A stretch of 64,000 bases of DNA from assembly GCA_026120185.1 (NCBI GenBank), contig JANUWF010003368.1, positions 3,100,001 to 3,164,000 of the forward strand. Reading direction: 5' to 3'. How positions within the stretch are numbered: the stretch's first letter is position 1; each line of letters starts with the position of its first letter. The DNA comes from Voacanga thouarsii (taxonomy: Eukaryota; Streptophyta; Magnoliopsida; Gentianales; Apocynaceae). Under the pieces are notes generated by a model. That model was not told where the DNA came from, ran no database searches, and saw nothing but the letters and a program-made list of their open reading frames with translations. This document shows, in pieces, positions 13,301 through 24,317 of this stretch. The translations under genes were made by a program, and so were the position numbers.

Positions 13301-13476
13301 AAGATCAATCTTAAATGGGTTTAATTTGTGGGTTTATAGGACTGAATTGTGCACTCATTGAGTTAAGCATTCTTGTGCAAAAAAATCTATATTTTTAGCT
13401 TATTTTGACATCTGAATTTCTAATCTTTGTTCATTGATTTGAGAGTTGAATTTAAGGGATTCTGTGGATCATATCA
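10313..13476 (+). mobile_element. Gypsy-type LTR interrupted by a copia solo LTR
   Basis: The candidate LTR begins TGTGATAGGAATC and ends GGATCATATCA, which are rough inverted ends. Two bases later comes TGGTATTAGAGT, a close match to the plant initiator-Met tRNA primer-binding site. Removing the nested insertion and its duplication leaves about 1,255 bases. GC-richer text at 10,330-10,800 is typical of the middle of gypsy LTRs. The nested copy is entered separately. Confidence 0.5.
10955..12858 (+). mobile_element. Ty1/copia solo LTR (Angela-like ends), copy 1
   Basis: It starts TGTTGGAATATATGTC and ends AAGCCTTCA, 1,904 bases. It is flanked by TTAAC (10950-10954) and TTGAC (12859-12863), a 5-bp target-site duplication with one mismatch. 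The first few hundred bases match the LTRs at 19780, 30484 and 37924. No internal region is attached, so it is a solo LTR left by recombination between the two LTRs of one element. Small frames inside it are not genes. Confidence 0.85.
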
Positions 13477-13478
13477 AA

Positions 13479-13490
13479 TGGTATTAGAGT
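13479..13490 (+). other. Primer-binding site of the gypsy-type element
   Basis: TGGTATTAGAGT differs from the usual tRNA-iMet site TGGTATCAGAGC at two positions. It lies two bases after the inferred LTR end. Confidence 0.45.
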
Positions 13491-14529
13491 TGGTTAAGTT
13501 TTATTTTTATTAAGCTCTTCTCCAAGGGTACAAAGATCAAATTTCATTAAGAACTTGTAGGCAAAAAATTTTGAAATTCGATATTATCTTCTTGCTATTG
13601 TTTAGGTCAAAAGAATTCAAAATTTACCATATACTTGCTATAAGATTGTTCTTACATGTTGGATTGATGTTTAGGGAGCCATTTGATGCATGAAATTCTA
13701 GAATTTGTGAGGATTATTAGTTCCATTTGATGCAAAATTTTTGTGCATGAAAATTGTACTCCAAGTGTTCGATGAGTTGTTTTATACCCTAGAAATGCTC
13801 ATATATGACTTTTAATGCTTCCATCTATGAATTCCTATAATTTTCTTATTAACTTATTTTTAGTAACATATCTATCACTTGTTGGTACCAGAAAATTTCT
13901 TACTTGTGTTCTTATCTATAGCTTGGGAACAATTGGTCTATCTTAAAGTCATATTACTTTGTCTCTTAGTGCCTTTAAATTTCTTGTGTTATCATTGCCT
14001 TGAGTGAAACATTGATCATCACATTGATTTTCTTAGGCTTGTAATTGTGTCTTATTACTTTAATTCCCTAATTTACATAACACTCATAGATGCCTACCAA
14101 GTGTTTGATGTAATGGTAAATGCCTCTATATTACCTTATATGAGTTCTTTAGTTTACATCTATCACTTTTATTAGACTTCCATGGTATATTACTTCTTAT
14201 TGGTAGGTTGAGTGTTTAGAATCTAAACTCATTGTAATACTTGGGATTAGCATGAATGTTGGCTATCTTTAAGTTATATGTCTTAATACCTTTATTTTCT
14301 TGAGTCCTTGTGGTGCCTTGTCTAGTGGTTGTTGCTATCCATTCTTCTTTGATTCTATGAATTTATGTGGCATCTCTTTACTTGAAACTCTTATTTGATT
14401 CTGTCTTATCCTTATTCATATATGTAATTTTTCTTATTATTTTTGTGTCATATGTGTGCATTTGTCAAGGAATTCTAAGTATATGACACTTCACCCCTAC
14501 CTTTTCTCTTTCTTTTGTTTAGGACTGCT
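13491..14529 (+). other. Leader-like internal sequence of the gypsy-type element
   Basis: AT-rich, no open frame of note, directly downstream of the primer-binding site and ending where the next element's LTR seems to begin. Read as untranslated leader or decayed internal DNA. Confidence 0.35.
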
Positions 14530-15755
14530 GAAATGATAAAACAAAAGTAGAAAGGCATAATTGAAGCAAAAAATCTTATGAAGAGAACCAAGCAGTGCTG
14601 CTTGTTCCAAAGAGGGCAGTGCCACTTGTTGAGAGCTTGACAAAAATGCTGGAGATTATGAGAGCAAGTGCCGCCACTAGAGGCTAGGAAGGCACAGTCA
14701 CGGACTTAAACTAAAAGTGACCAAGCAGTGTCGCTTGCAGTTGTAGATTTGGACTAAAAGAGACTACGAGGATTTACTTGGTCTATATCAAGTAGTGTTG
14801 CTTGGTTTGTAGAATTAGAAATCTGTTTTAATTTTGGCTGTGATTTATGGGATTTGAATGGGGTAAAAAGAAAAGAATATGAGGAAGAAAAAACCTAACA
14901 AACACATCGGAGAATTGAGAGGCACAACACAAGAACATTGTGGAGAAGAGAACATTGCCAAGGGAAGAAAACTAGAAGAAGAGGATTTAAGCGGCATTAA
15001 TAAGTTTCCTTCTTTCTCTTCTTTGTATTTTCTCTTTAACAATGATGTGCTAAATTTACAATACTTGATTACTTGATTGTGTTGAATTGAAGCGATTGTG
15101 CTATCTAATTGATTTCATGTATGTTTTCTTCAGATTGATACAAGAGATAATATTGGGGGGAATAAAACTGGAAATCAATAAGATGGGTGGTGTTTCCTAG
15201 AGATAGGACACTAAACTTCTTCCATATTTGTTCTTGTGATTTTGAGGCTATTGTAATTAATGCACTTTTAAGTAGAATTAGCAAGGCAGAGATGTTTGTT
15301 CAATTTAACCTTAGGGTAGGAATTTCATGACCTGAGAAAAAGTGAAATTTAATTATATAACCCTTTTTGGTCCCGGAATAACCATTTAATTGATGCATTC
15401 ATTCTTTATCAAATTCTTGGGGGATTCCATCTGAATACATTCCCATTAACTAATTCTCTTTACTCGTTAATCCTCTTATTGTCAATCCTATATTAGTTAG
15501 ATTCATTCTTTATTTTAATATATTTGATTACCTGTACTACATTATCACTTCCTAAATTAGTAGACTAGACAGTAGAATTAGAGTAATTATTAGTACTTTC
15601 CTCATGAGAATCGATACTTGTTGACTACCCTATACTACACTCATGATGAGTGCACTTGCCCTAGCATGTTGGGTGTGTAGAATTTGGTAATTTAACTTTT
15701 GAATTATAAAACTTGATTATCTTTGACCCTCTTGAAATATATCCTAAACCAAGCA
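14530..15755 (+). mobile_element. Athila-like gypsy 5' LTR (approximate limits)
   Basis: The segment precedes a mutated Athila/Tat-type primer-binding site. Its 14,560-14,830 part contains several AAGCAGTG(C/T)(C/T)GCTTG-like repeats. The left end, near TGAAATGATAAAAC, is a guess. The right end is fixed only by the nearby primer-binding site. Confidence 0.4.
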
Positions 15756-15765
15756 TTTATGTTTT

Positions 15766-15783
15766 TGGCACCACTACCTGGAA
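15766..15783 (+). other. Athila/Tat-type primer-binding site, mutated
   Basis: TTTTTGGCACCACTACCTGG is a diverged form of the TTTGGCGCCGTTGCCGGGG motif that follows the 5' LTR of Athila/Tat gypsy elements. Confidence 0.55.
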
Positions 15784-16224
15784 TAATATTAGGAAAGTTT
15801 GAGTTCTATTAATTTAATTATTTTTATTTGTAAATATTATCACTTGTTGTATTTAAGTACTTTATGTATATCTCTGTATTTTTATTAGTTTATTTTTTTA
15901 TATTCTTTGTTATTTTTAATTGTTAATAAAGTTTGTGTTGTGAATTTCTCTCTCAAGTCAAACCCTCTAATTTATATCCCGAAGAGTCCATGGAGAAATC
16001 TTTGAGCTGGATCATAAGATTATAAGAACCTTCCATCAACTTGTGAGGAAAAGAAACCAAAGAGCTTACCATCTATGTGACCAAGCAATAAATTAGATTG
16101 TCTGAGAAAAGACATGGAGATGAATTTAGGAGGTAGTAGAAATGACAATGGTAATGATTGGAAAAGAACAATGGTAGACTATGATAGGCTATCTATTGCA
16201 GAGACAAAATCTAGCATCACAAGA

Positions 16225-17440
16225 CCTAGAATGGAAGCTAACAATTTTGAGATCAAACATAATGCCATCCAAATGATATAAGAACTGGTACGATTTAATG
16301 GTTTTCCAAATGAGGATCCTAACATTCATTTTGCTAACTTCCTGGAGATCTGTGATATATTTAAGGTTAATGGTGTTTTAGACAATGCGATCAGACTAAG
16401 ATTATTTCCACTTTCTCTAAGGGACAGAGTAAAGTCATAGTTGAAGTCTATTCTAGAAGGATCAATCACCAAGTAGAGTGGGCTTATAGAGAAATATTTA
16501 CCAAATATTTTCCACCAACAAGCATTGCAAAGCTCTGTAACGACATCTTTTCCTTCCAACAAATGAAGACAGGGAGCTTGTATGATTTACAAGAAAGATG
16601 GAAGGAACTATTGTGGAAGTATCCCCACTATGGTCTTAATCTTAGGTTACATATGTAGACCTTTAACAGTGGATTAAAATTTTCTTCCAAACAATTGATT
16701 GACGCCTTATCAGGTGGTTCTATAGGCAGCAAGACCCCAGAGGACTTGCAGGGCTTAATTGAGAATCTTGCCATTAACAATTATTCTTGGGGTAATCTAA
16801 GGCCAAGGGCAAGAGTTTAGCAAATGTACAATATGGATACAATGGCAACTTTAGTAGCTAAGTTAGAGTCACTCACAAAGAAGATTGATAAATTGAACAT
16901 GGCACTTCTTCAAAGACAAGTAATAAGTTGTAATTTTTGTAGAGGAGGACACCCAAACCATAAGTACCAGCAAATAGGGAAATCCACTGAACAGTCTTTG
17001 GAGTAAGTTAACTACTTGGGAGATGAAAGACAAGGAAACAACCCTTATAGGAACACCTACAATCTAAGCTGGCGCAACCATTCTAATATTTCCTAGAACA
17101 ATCAGGGAAATCCAGACCAGTTCAGCCACTAAGGTTTCAAAGTGGATAAAGCTCAAGACCACAAGCACCATTGCCCTACATAACCCTGGTAGCTAGTAAA
17201 GCCTTAGCTGCAGGAACTTGTTGTAAAGTTCGTGACTTCTACATATTTATGCTTTTAAGGAGTGGAGGTTTTATTGAGAAATTAAAAGGTATCAATTCAT
17301 AATTTAGAGAACCAGATTAGGCAGCTGGCAAAGTTACTGTCAAATAGAAAAGCGGGTACACTCCCAGGAAATACAAAAAATAATTCATGAAAGCATGCAA
17401 AGGCTATTACACTAAGAAGTGGAAAAGAACTAAAGGCCCT
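16225..17440 (+). pseudogene. Athila-like Ty3/gypsy gag, decayed
   Basis: Plus-strand translation in shifting frames gives the Athila gag retrotransposon domain. Visible pieces are ANNFEIKHNAIQMI, FNGFPNEDPNIHFANFLEIC, AIRLRLFPLSLRDRVKS, SLYDLQERWKELLWKYPHYG and QLIDALSGGSIGSKTPEDL. Later come a zinc-knuckle-like CNFCRGGHPNHK, where the final Cys is lost, and AITLRSGKELK at about 17,404-17,436, the conserved gag-pol linker of these elements. Stops and frameshifts occur throughout, so no gag protein can be made. No protease, reverse transcriptase or integrase follows, so the element is truncated by about 17,650. Confidence 0.85.
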
Positions 17441-17767
17441 ATCAGAACCTGTAAAAGGAAAAAAAAGGAAGAAAGAGGTTTAGAAAAAGAGAAAGAGGAA
17501 TAGGAGAAAGAGCATTGCCCGAGGTAAAGAAAACAATGCTGCTAAAATATAGGAGACCTTTCCATTTCTACTTTTTCTTTTTTCTCTGCTAAAACCAAGT
17601 CTAGTTATTAAAGTTTTGGTCTTTTGCTCATGCAACGGATCGGTGATGTTCTTCCTACCTTAAAGACTATAACCTCACAGATGGGGAAACGAACTAGATG
17701 AAAAGTTAACATAGCTTTTAACAAGTAAGACGGAAACCCCTTGTAGGGAACATGTACATATGACCAT

Positions 17768-17791
17768 AGCATACTAAAATTTTAGTATGCT
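17768..17791. repeat. Perfect 24-bp palindrome
   Basis: AGCATACTAAAA is followed directly by its exact reverse complement. Flanking words also pair loosely (GAACATGTACATATGACC against CACATGTACCTATGAC), so a longer imperfect hairpin of about 110 bases at 17,740-17,845 is possible. It lies just beyond the decayed gypsy element. Confidence 0.6.
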
Positions 17792-17849
17792 TCGGTCTAG
17801 TTAAACATGGCCATATGTTCGGCACATGTACCTATGACTTCTTTTTCTT

Positions 17850-18681
17850 GTAGATTTGGGTCTAGAAGACGAGTACCATTTAATGGCTAACGAACACCAA
17901 CCAACATAAAAAAACACTTCGTGTATGGGCTTGAGATATAAATGTGGTCACAGTGGTAAACCACAGAACCATCACAAGTATACAGTAAAAAATTTTCTTT
18001 TCTGAGCTGACATGGTGGACCATTACCAATTAAGGAGGCAACCAGAATGTACAGTAGACGTATATAGTTGAGTAGGCACGAAAAATATCTGAGCTTCAAC
18101 TTTAAAATTAGGCAATGATCAAGATCATAGAAAAGCAAGAAAAACCAAGAGCTACAAAAGGATATATAAAACTTGCAACCTAAAATGCCCAAAAAGAAAA
18201 AGGAAGGGATTGTAACCCATGGCCTAAGCATCAGTGACTGGCAATCTTTTAATTTCCATGGAAGTAGAATTTATGGAAGAGCTTTGATTTGTTTTGCTTG
18301 ACAAACCGGACACTTGGAAATCAAAGGAAAGAAAATGATAGTTAGGTATTTGGTAGGTTAAAGCATTAGGAGATAACGAAATATGGAGAAGAATAAATGC
18401 ATCCAGCTTCACACCACTTGTTGTGCACTTAGAATACAGATCATATGTACCCTATTGACAAGATGGTTGTATTACAATTTGATTGATAGATAGACTAAAG
18501 AATACTACAACTTTCACAAGAATAATATCCTAATATATGGCCATCATATTCTAAGAAACTAGACTACATAGCAACAATCACAAATTAAACATGGTTCATT
18601 AGTTAACAGAAATTCAAGTTAAAAACAAAGAAAAATAAATTAATGCCATGGATACTAAGCAACTGCAATATCATGACTATA
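17850..18681. other. Intergenic, no gene recognised
   Basis: A minus-strand frame of 114 codons at 17,887-18,231 is hydrophobic and Cys/Tyr-rich but matches no family and lacks gene context. I regard it as chance. Confidence 0.35.
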
Positions 18682-19050
18682 CTGACTGAAAGCATGGAAA
18701 GCGGGAAAACACGGAGCATGCAGCGGAAGTGAACATGGAAAAATTGGAAAAAACAAGAATAGGGAGTCTAGGGTAAGGCCGGCGTCAGCTCTGGCAGCCC
18801 TAGCCGGCACCGATTGTGTCCTGTCCCAATCCCGAGGTTTTAAAAATTTTACCTCTTTTCCTCATTCTAAGTGTTGGCTGTACCGCAACGTGTGCAATCA
18901 GTGTAGGTGTGCTGGTAGAAGCCTCTGGTGTGATTCCTACAAGTTTCCTACTCCGCCTTTGCATGTATGTGGATACTAAACTCTCGGTCTTCTAGTATAT
19001 GGACTGCCTAACTACCGTTTGGTGAACAACTAACGATTTAGGGAATTTTC

Positions 19051-19052
<2 letters not shown>

Positions 19053-19106
<54 letters not shown>
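19053..19106. repeat. (GA)n microsatellite, ~27 units
   Basis: An uninterrupted GA run lies in the 3' part of the minus-strand LTR, where it reads as a CT tract typical of plant leader DNA. Confidence 0.95.
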
Positions 19107-19107
<1 letters not shown>

Positions 19108-19779
19108 GTTTGGCTTCCACAGAGAAGAAGCCGTCTCAGAGTATGTGTGTTATGTCAACAATGATGTATCCAATCCTCCTGTTTAACCTAAATAAAAACC
19201 CTAAATTAAACTGGACTAGGCCATTGGACTCTTAGTTTAACCTATTGGGCTTAATTAATTATTCTAGTTAGAACTAACTCAATGGCCCAATAAATAATTA
19301 ATTTTTCAGCCCAAATAAACCAGTCCAATCAAATAAGCTTAAATCAGTTTAGTCCCAAGTTAATCCCTAATTATTCAAACTGGGCCAAAGCCCTGAATAA
19401 TTAATTAACCCACCAAACTAATTTAATTAATTCTCTCTCCATAGACCTTTATTTTATTCTAACCCAATAATTAAATTAGGTTACTTAAATAAAATAATTT
19501 CATTTAATTTAAGACCAATCCTTTAGCTCATATTTAATTAAGACTTACGATCTATACTAGGGACCAAAAGACACACCGCCTTGGCTACTAAAATGACCAA
19601 AATACCCTTACCATATAAATAATTGTATTTTACATTTTAAATATTTTCTAATATCACCATAAGAAAATATTAACCCCAAGGACAGTGTTGCGTTAACAAA
19701 GTCTCCGACCTACAAGTGTAATGACTAAAATACCCTTCTATACATTGCCGTACATTTAGAGAGGAAGAAGTGTACTAAC

Positions 19780-21794
19780 TGTTGGGATGTATGCCCTCTT
19801 AGACTAGGTTTCTGATGAAAATATTAAATATGTTAATAAAAAAAATTATTTTCAAAAATTGTTTTTGAATTTATTTGCTTTATTTGTACACAATTTCGTT
19901 TGGAGAATATTCATTGTGTGTAAATAAGTTATCCATGTGAATGAAGGTCTTTCACAATAAGGTATAGATCATGAGTTATTTAAACACATAAATATTTGTT
20001 CTTAACCGATTGATGAGAATGAGAATTTCATCATGTTTAGGTTATTATGTTATGAATTTCAAATGGGGAATGGCTTACCTTTAGCTAATGAGTAGTCTGC
20101 TTACTTCATGACATAAGCGTATTTCGAATATGTAGAACAGGACCTGTAGTAGTGGTTTCTAAAAGTATTATATGGTATAAACCTAGACTACTACCGCTAC
20201 AGTGTGGACTAGTACTCTATGACTTGAGTATGAGTTAGTGGTCTGACGAAGCTGAAAGTATATACTTTGATATGTTATCGTTGAGGTTCTATCGTAGGGC
20301 CAATATATTTGCATGTTGAGTATGTGTGACTAGTTAGTTAAGATAGATTTGTACAAGATAGTTTCTACACTATATTGCCTCTTGTGGTTGTCTGAATGAT
20401 CTAAATATCCAGGGCCCTCGAAAACATTATTTGGATGTTTATTTTATGGTAGCTCCCTTGGAAAGCGGGAACACTCCAAGAAGTCGTGGATCATTGGACT
20501 AGAAGCCTAAGGATGGTAGATGTCATTCAGAGGGGTGTTAGTACACTTCTTCCTCTCTAAATATACGGTGATGTGTAGAGGGATATTTTGATCATTTTAC
20601 CTGTAGGTCGAAGACTTTGCCAATGCAGCATTGTCCTTGGGGTCAATATTTCCTTATAGTGATATTAGAAAATATTTAAAATGTAAAATACAACTATTTA
20701 TATAGTATATGTATTTTGGTCATTTTAGTAGCCAAGGCGATGTGTCTTTTTGGTCCTCGGAATAGCCCGTAAGTCCTAATTAATTTTTGGGTTGAGAAGT
20801 TGATCTCAGTTGAGAGGGTTTTATTTTATTCAGGAAGTCTAAATTATTATTAGACTGGAATAAAATAAATGGAGAGAAATTTATTATCTAGTTTAATTGG
20901 TTAATTAATTATTCAGGGCCGAGGTCTAGTTTGAATAATTAAAAAATTAACCGAGACTTAAACTAGAGGAAAATAATTAATATTTAATTATTTATTGAGT
21001 TATTTATTAATCCCAAGAAATAAATAATTAAAGTTTAATTATTTTTAGTTCATTTTGGCACATTAATTATTTATTGGGTTATTGATTTAATCCTAAGGAA
21101 AATAATTAATGTTTATCATTTTGAAATTTTTGGGTTCAAGAAAAATAATAAATATTATTTTGGCCCAATAGCCTGGACCATAGGGTTTTTCGGACACAGT
21201 TCAGAAGAGTTTAGGGTGAAGTCAAAATTTATTTTGTTAATAATATTCGGATATTAAATCTCGAAAATATTATTTTCATCAAAATAATTATTTTTGGTTT
21301 CATGACTTTTGACTTTCTGTGTGGAAAAATAAAATAAAAGAAAAGAGGAAAAATTTTTCTCCTAAGTCTCTTGGCTCTCTCCTCTTGTGTGGCTGTTTGG
21401 CTTTTTTGGCTTTTAGTTTTCTTCATTGGCTTTTGTTTTCTTAACATAAGAAGCCAAGCCTGGAAATGGAACCGGGAGCTGAAAAAACTGATCATCTTCT
21501 CATCCTTATTCTGCGCTCACCAACATTAGATTAGGCTGTGGAATATTCTGAGAACTGAAAAGCCAAGCATTCATCGGAGAAGGAGAAGGTGACAACCGGA
21601 ACCGGAGGCTTCATCTCATGGAGGAGAAGGAAGCTGTGTTTTAAGCTTCAAACCATTCTTCTTCAATCTTCAAGGTTTAAGGCTCCAAGAGGTATGTTTT
21701 TCAAGCCTCCATGCTGCTGCCATGTTCTGTTTAATGTTTATTTTCTCCATTTTCATTCACTGTATGCATGCTCTGTTCTCTGTCAATTCCTTTA
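19780..21794 (+). mobile_element. Ty1/copia solo LTR nested in another LTR
   Basis: It begins TGTTGGGATGTATGCC and ends GTCAATTCCTTTA, 2,015 bases. It is flanked by identical CTAAC at 19775-19779 and 21795-21799. The interrupted host sequence on both sides is the same LTR family in opposite orientation, so insertion order is clear. The final dinucleotide is TA instead of CA, probably a point mutation. No internal region is attached. Confidence 0.87.
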
Positions 21795-22561
21795 CTAACA
21801 CCTCTCTAAATGACATCTACCATCCTTAGGCCTCTAGTCCAATGATCCACTACTTCCTGGATTGTTTTCACTTTCCAAGGGAGCTACCCTAAAGAAAACA
21901 TCCAAGTCATGTTTCCTAGGGCTTTGGATATTTAGATTATTCAAACAACCACAAGGGGCGATATAGTATAGAAACTATCTTGTACAAGTCTGTCTTAACT
22001 AACTAGTCACACATATCCAACATACAAGTATATTGATCCTACAATAGAACCTCAACTATAGCATATCAAAGTATATGCTTCTAGCTTCGTCAGACCACCA
22101 ACTCATACTCAAGTCGTAAAGTACTAGTCCATACTGTAGCGGTAGTAGTTTAGGTTTCTACCATATAGTACTTTTAAGAAACTACTACTACAAGTCTTGT
22201 TCTACGTATTCGAAATACGCTTATGTCATGAAATGAGTGGACTACTCACTGGCTAAAGGTAAGCCATTCCCCATTTAGAATTCATAACATAATAACCTAG
22301 ACATAATGAGATTCTCATTCTCATCAATCAATTAAGAACAAAAGTTTATGTGTTAAGTAACCCTTGATCCATACCTTACTGTGAAAGACCTCCATTCACA
22401 TGGATCGCTTACTTAAACATAATGGGTCTTTTTCAAACGTAATTGTGCACATATAAAATTGTAAATCCACAAACAATTTCTAAGAATAAATTCTTTTATT
22501 AAAACATTCGATTTTTTACATCAGAAACTTAGTCTAAGAGGGCATATTTTCCAACACTGAC

Positions 22562-23028
22562 AAGTACCACAGTGCATATATGTAATGTAAAAATCCAATT
22601 GCTGCTAAAACCTTACATACAGTGCTTCAAAAAGAATCAATAACTAAACAGTTTCATCCCAACAGCACAAATAATGGAGTAGATTTAATGGATCCTAAAT
22701 ATCTTTAAAGTTGTATTCAATGCCAAATCACAGAACTGAGAAAAAGATCAAGATTGAGAATGAAAAAACTGAAAAAAAGGGGAAAAATGAAAAAAAAAGT
22801 AAACTATCCAAATTGCTAACATCAAAATAGGGCAAAACTAAGAAAAAGAATTCAGTTTTTGTCTTTCACTATCAAAAAAATTTTATCTTTGGACCCACTT
22901 TTTTCCCTCAAAAAACTTAAAAGAAATCAGAACTAATCCACACAAAACACTATTCCCAAGAAACTGTCCACTTGCAAACATCATAAACAATTTCTCCATA
23001 CCAAAAATTGAGATTGTGTTTCATTTAG
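22562..23028. other. Intergenic, no gene recognised
   Basis: A/T-rich unique-looking sequence between the nested LTR pair and the next MITE. A 16-bp word AAACAATTTCTCCATA at 22985-23000 recurs exactly at 23743-23758, bracketing the MITE. Confidence 0.4.
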
Positions 23029-23740
23029 CCCTTATTTGGTTGGAGTGGTAAGTGAAAGAAAAAAGAGGAGAGAAAATAAATATTTACTTTATATTTGGTA
23101 GGATGTAAATGTGGAGGTATTCCTCTTCCCCTCCACATTAGATTTTTGGCCCCTTCCATTTTAGAAGGATCGATGGAATCTTTCTATTATAAAGACCAAA
23201 ATGACCTTAGATTTTTCTAACTTTTTCATTTTTTCTTATTAAAATTTTTTATCTCTTACTTTTATTTTTTCCTAACTTGTTAACTTCTATATTTTATTTT
23301 TAATTTCTCTCACTATTGTTATACTCTCTATCCTTTTTCATCACTCTTTCTAGCAATAAAACAAATATTTTTTGTTTGTCTAATATTAATTTTCTTTAAA
23401 AAATATTAATATCTTTCCTAATAAATTATTAATAACTTGTCTAATAAATAATATTTTGCCTCAATCTTATAATATAAGTATTTACTTTACTGCCAATTAT
23501 ACCAAATAAATAAAAATAAATTAATTTACTTCTCTAGTAGTACGAATATAGTAGTAAATTTGACAAAATACCTTCCTCTACCCCTCCACTTTTCAATAAA
23601 ACCAAACAAGAGTAAGTATTTATCATTTACTTCCCTTCTACTCATACCAATCAAAACAAAAGTAAATATGATTAATTCTACCAAGGGGAAGTAAATGTGG
23701 CTCTTCCCTCCCTCTCCCCTTTCGTAAACCAAACAAAGTG
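23029..23740. mobile_element. MITE-like element with TTTGGTT-type terminal repeats
   Basis: The left end CCCTTATTTGGTTGGAGTGG and the reverse complement of the right end, CACTTTGTTTGGTTTACG, share a TTTGGTT core. Subterminal G/A-rich text (AAGAGGAGAGAAAA versus AGGGGAGAGGGAGGG) is also inverted between the ends. The 700-bp interior is AT-rich and non-coding. A 16-bp direct repeat lies outside it, but the left copy is 28 bases away from the end, so it is not a simple target duplication. Confidence 0.5.
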
Positions 23741-23892
23741 TGAAACAATTTCTCCATAAAAAAACTCCAGATTATTTCATCCTCAAAAATATAAGGAAAA
23801 ACTAAATAAAAAATTGCAAACTATCCTCCTACTTCATTTTGTATCTCTTCATATTTTAGCCTTATCCAATTGATGACCCCTATATCAAAATA

Positions 23893-23893
23893 C

Positions 23894-23937
<44 letters not shown>

Positions 23938-23938
23938 G
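23893..23938. repeat. Compound (CA)n(TA)n microsatellite
   Basis: About 14 CA units run directly into about 9 TA units. Confidence 0.95.
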
Positions 23939-24317
23939 ATAAAAGCAGGACTTTTGGACATTTGCAAGACTACACTTGAACACAAGCAAGCAAGGCCTTA
24001 CTTGCCAAAAAGTAGCGAAGAATCTTTCTTCTTTCAATCTGATAAAGTTTTTAATGGCCAAATACTTTATATACATATATAATTAATATAATGTACAATC
24101 AAAAAAAGTTCTCAAGGTTACCCAAATATGCTCAACTTTCTTATCAACAAACTTGGATCTCTTTTCTGAGTACTTTCCTGAAAAGTAGATCTTAGAACGA
24201 TTTGACTTCCTTTTTAACTGTTTTCCTCTCCCATATGAAATTATAAATTATAAGAATAGTTTCTCAAATTTAGACAAAGCTTCATACATTGAATGGCACA
24301 TGGATACTTAAATAGAA

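Larger units (their letters stand above)
18687..22556 (-). mobile_element. Ty1/copia solo LTR (minus), split by another solo LTR
   Basis: On the minus strand it begins TGTTGGAAAATATGCC at 22556 and ends CCATGCTTTCA at 18687. It is flanked by identical CTGAC at 18682-18686 and 22557-22561, a perfect target-site duplication. Internal text matches the other copies in reverse (for example the GTGTTAGTACACTTC and AGCCAAGGCGATGTGTC regions). Removing the nested 19780-21794 copy and its 5-bp duplication leaves about 1,850 bases. Its 3' third (18.69-19.1 kb) differs from the other copies and carries a (GA)n tract. Confidence 0.87.

Noticed and set aside
17887..18231. 114-codon hydrophobic frame on the minus strand
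   Set aside because: No domain, no start context, no conserved neighbours. Treated as chance.
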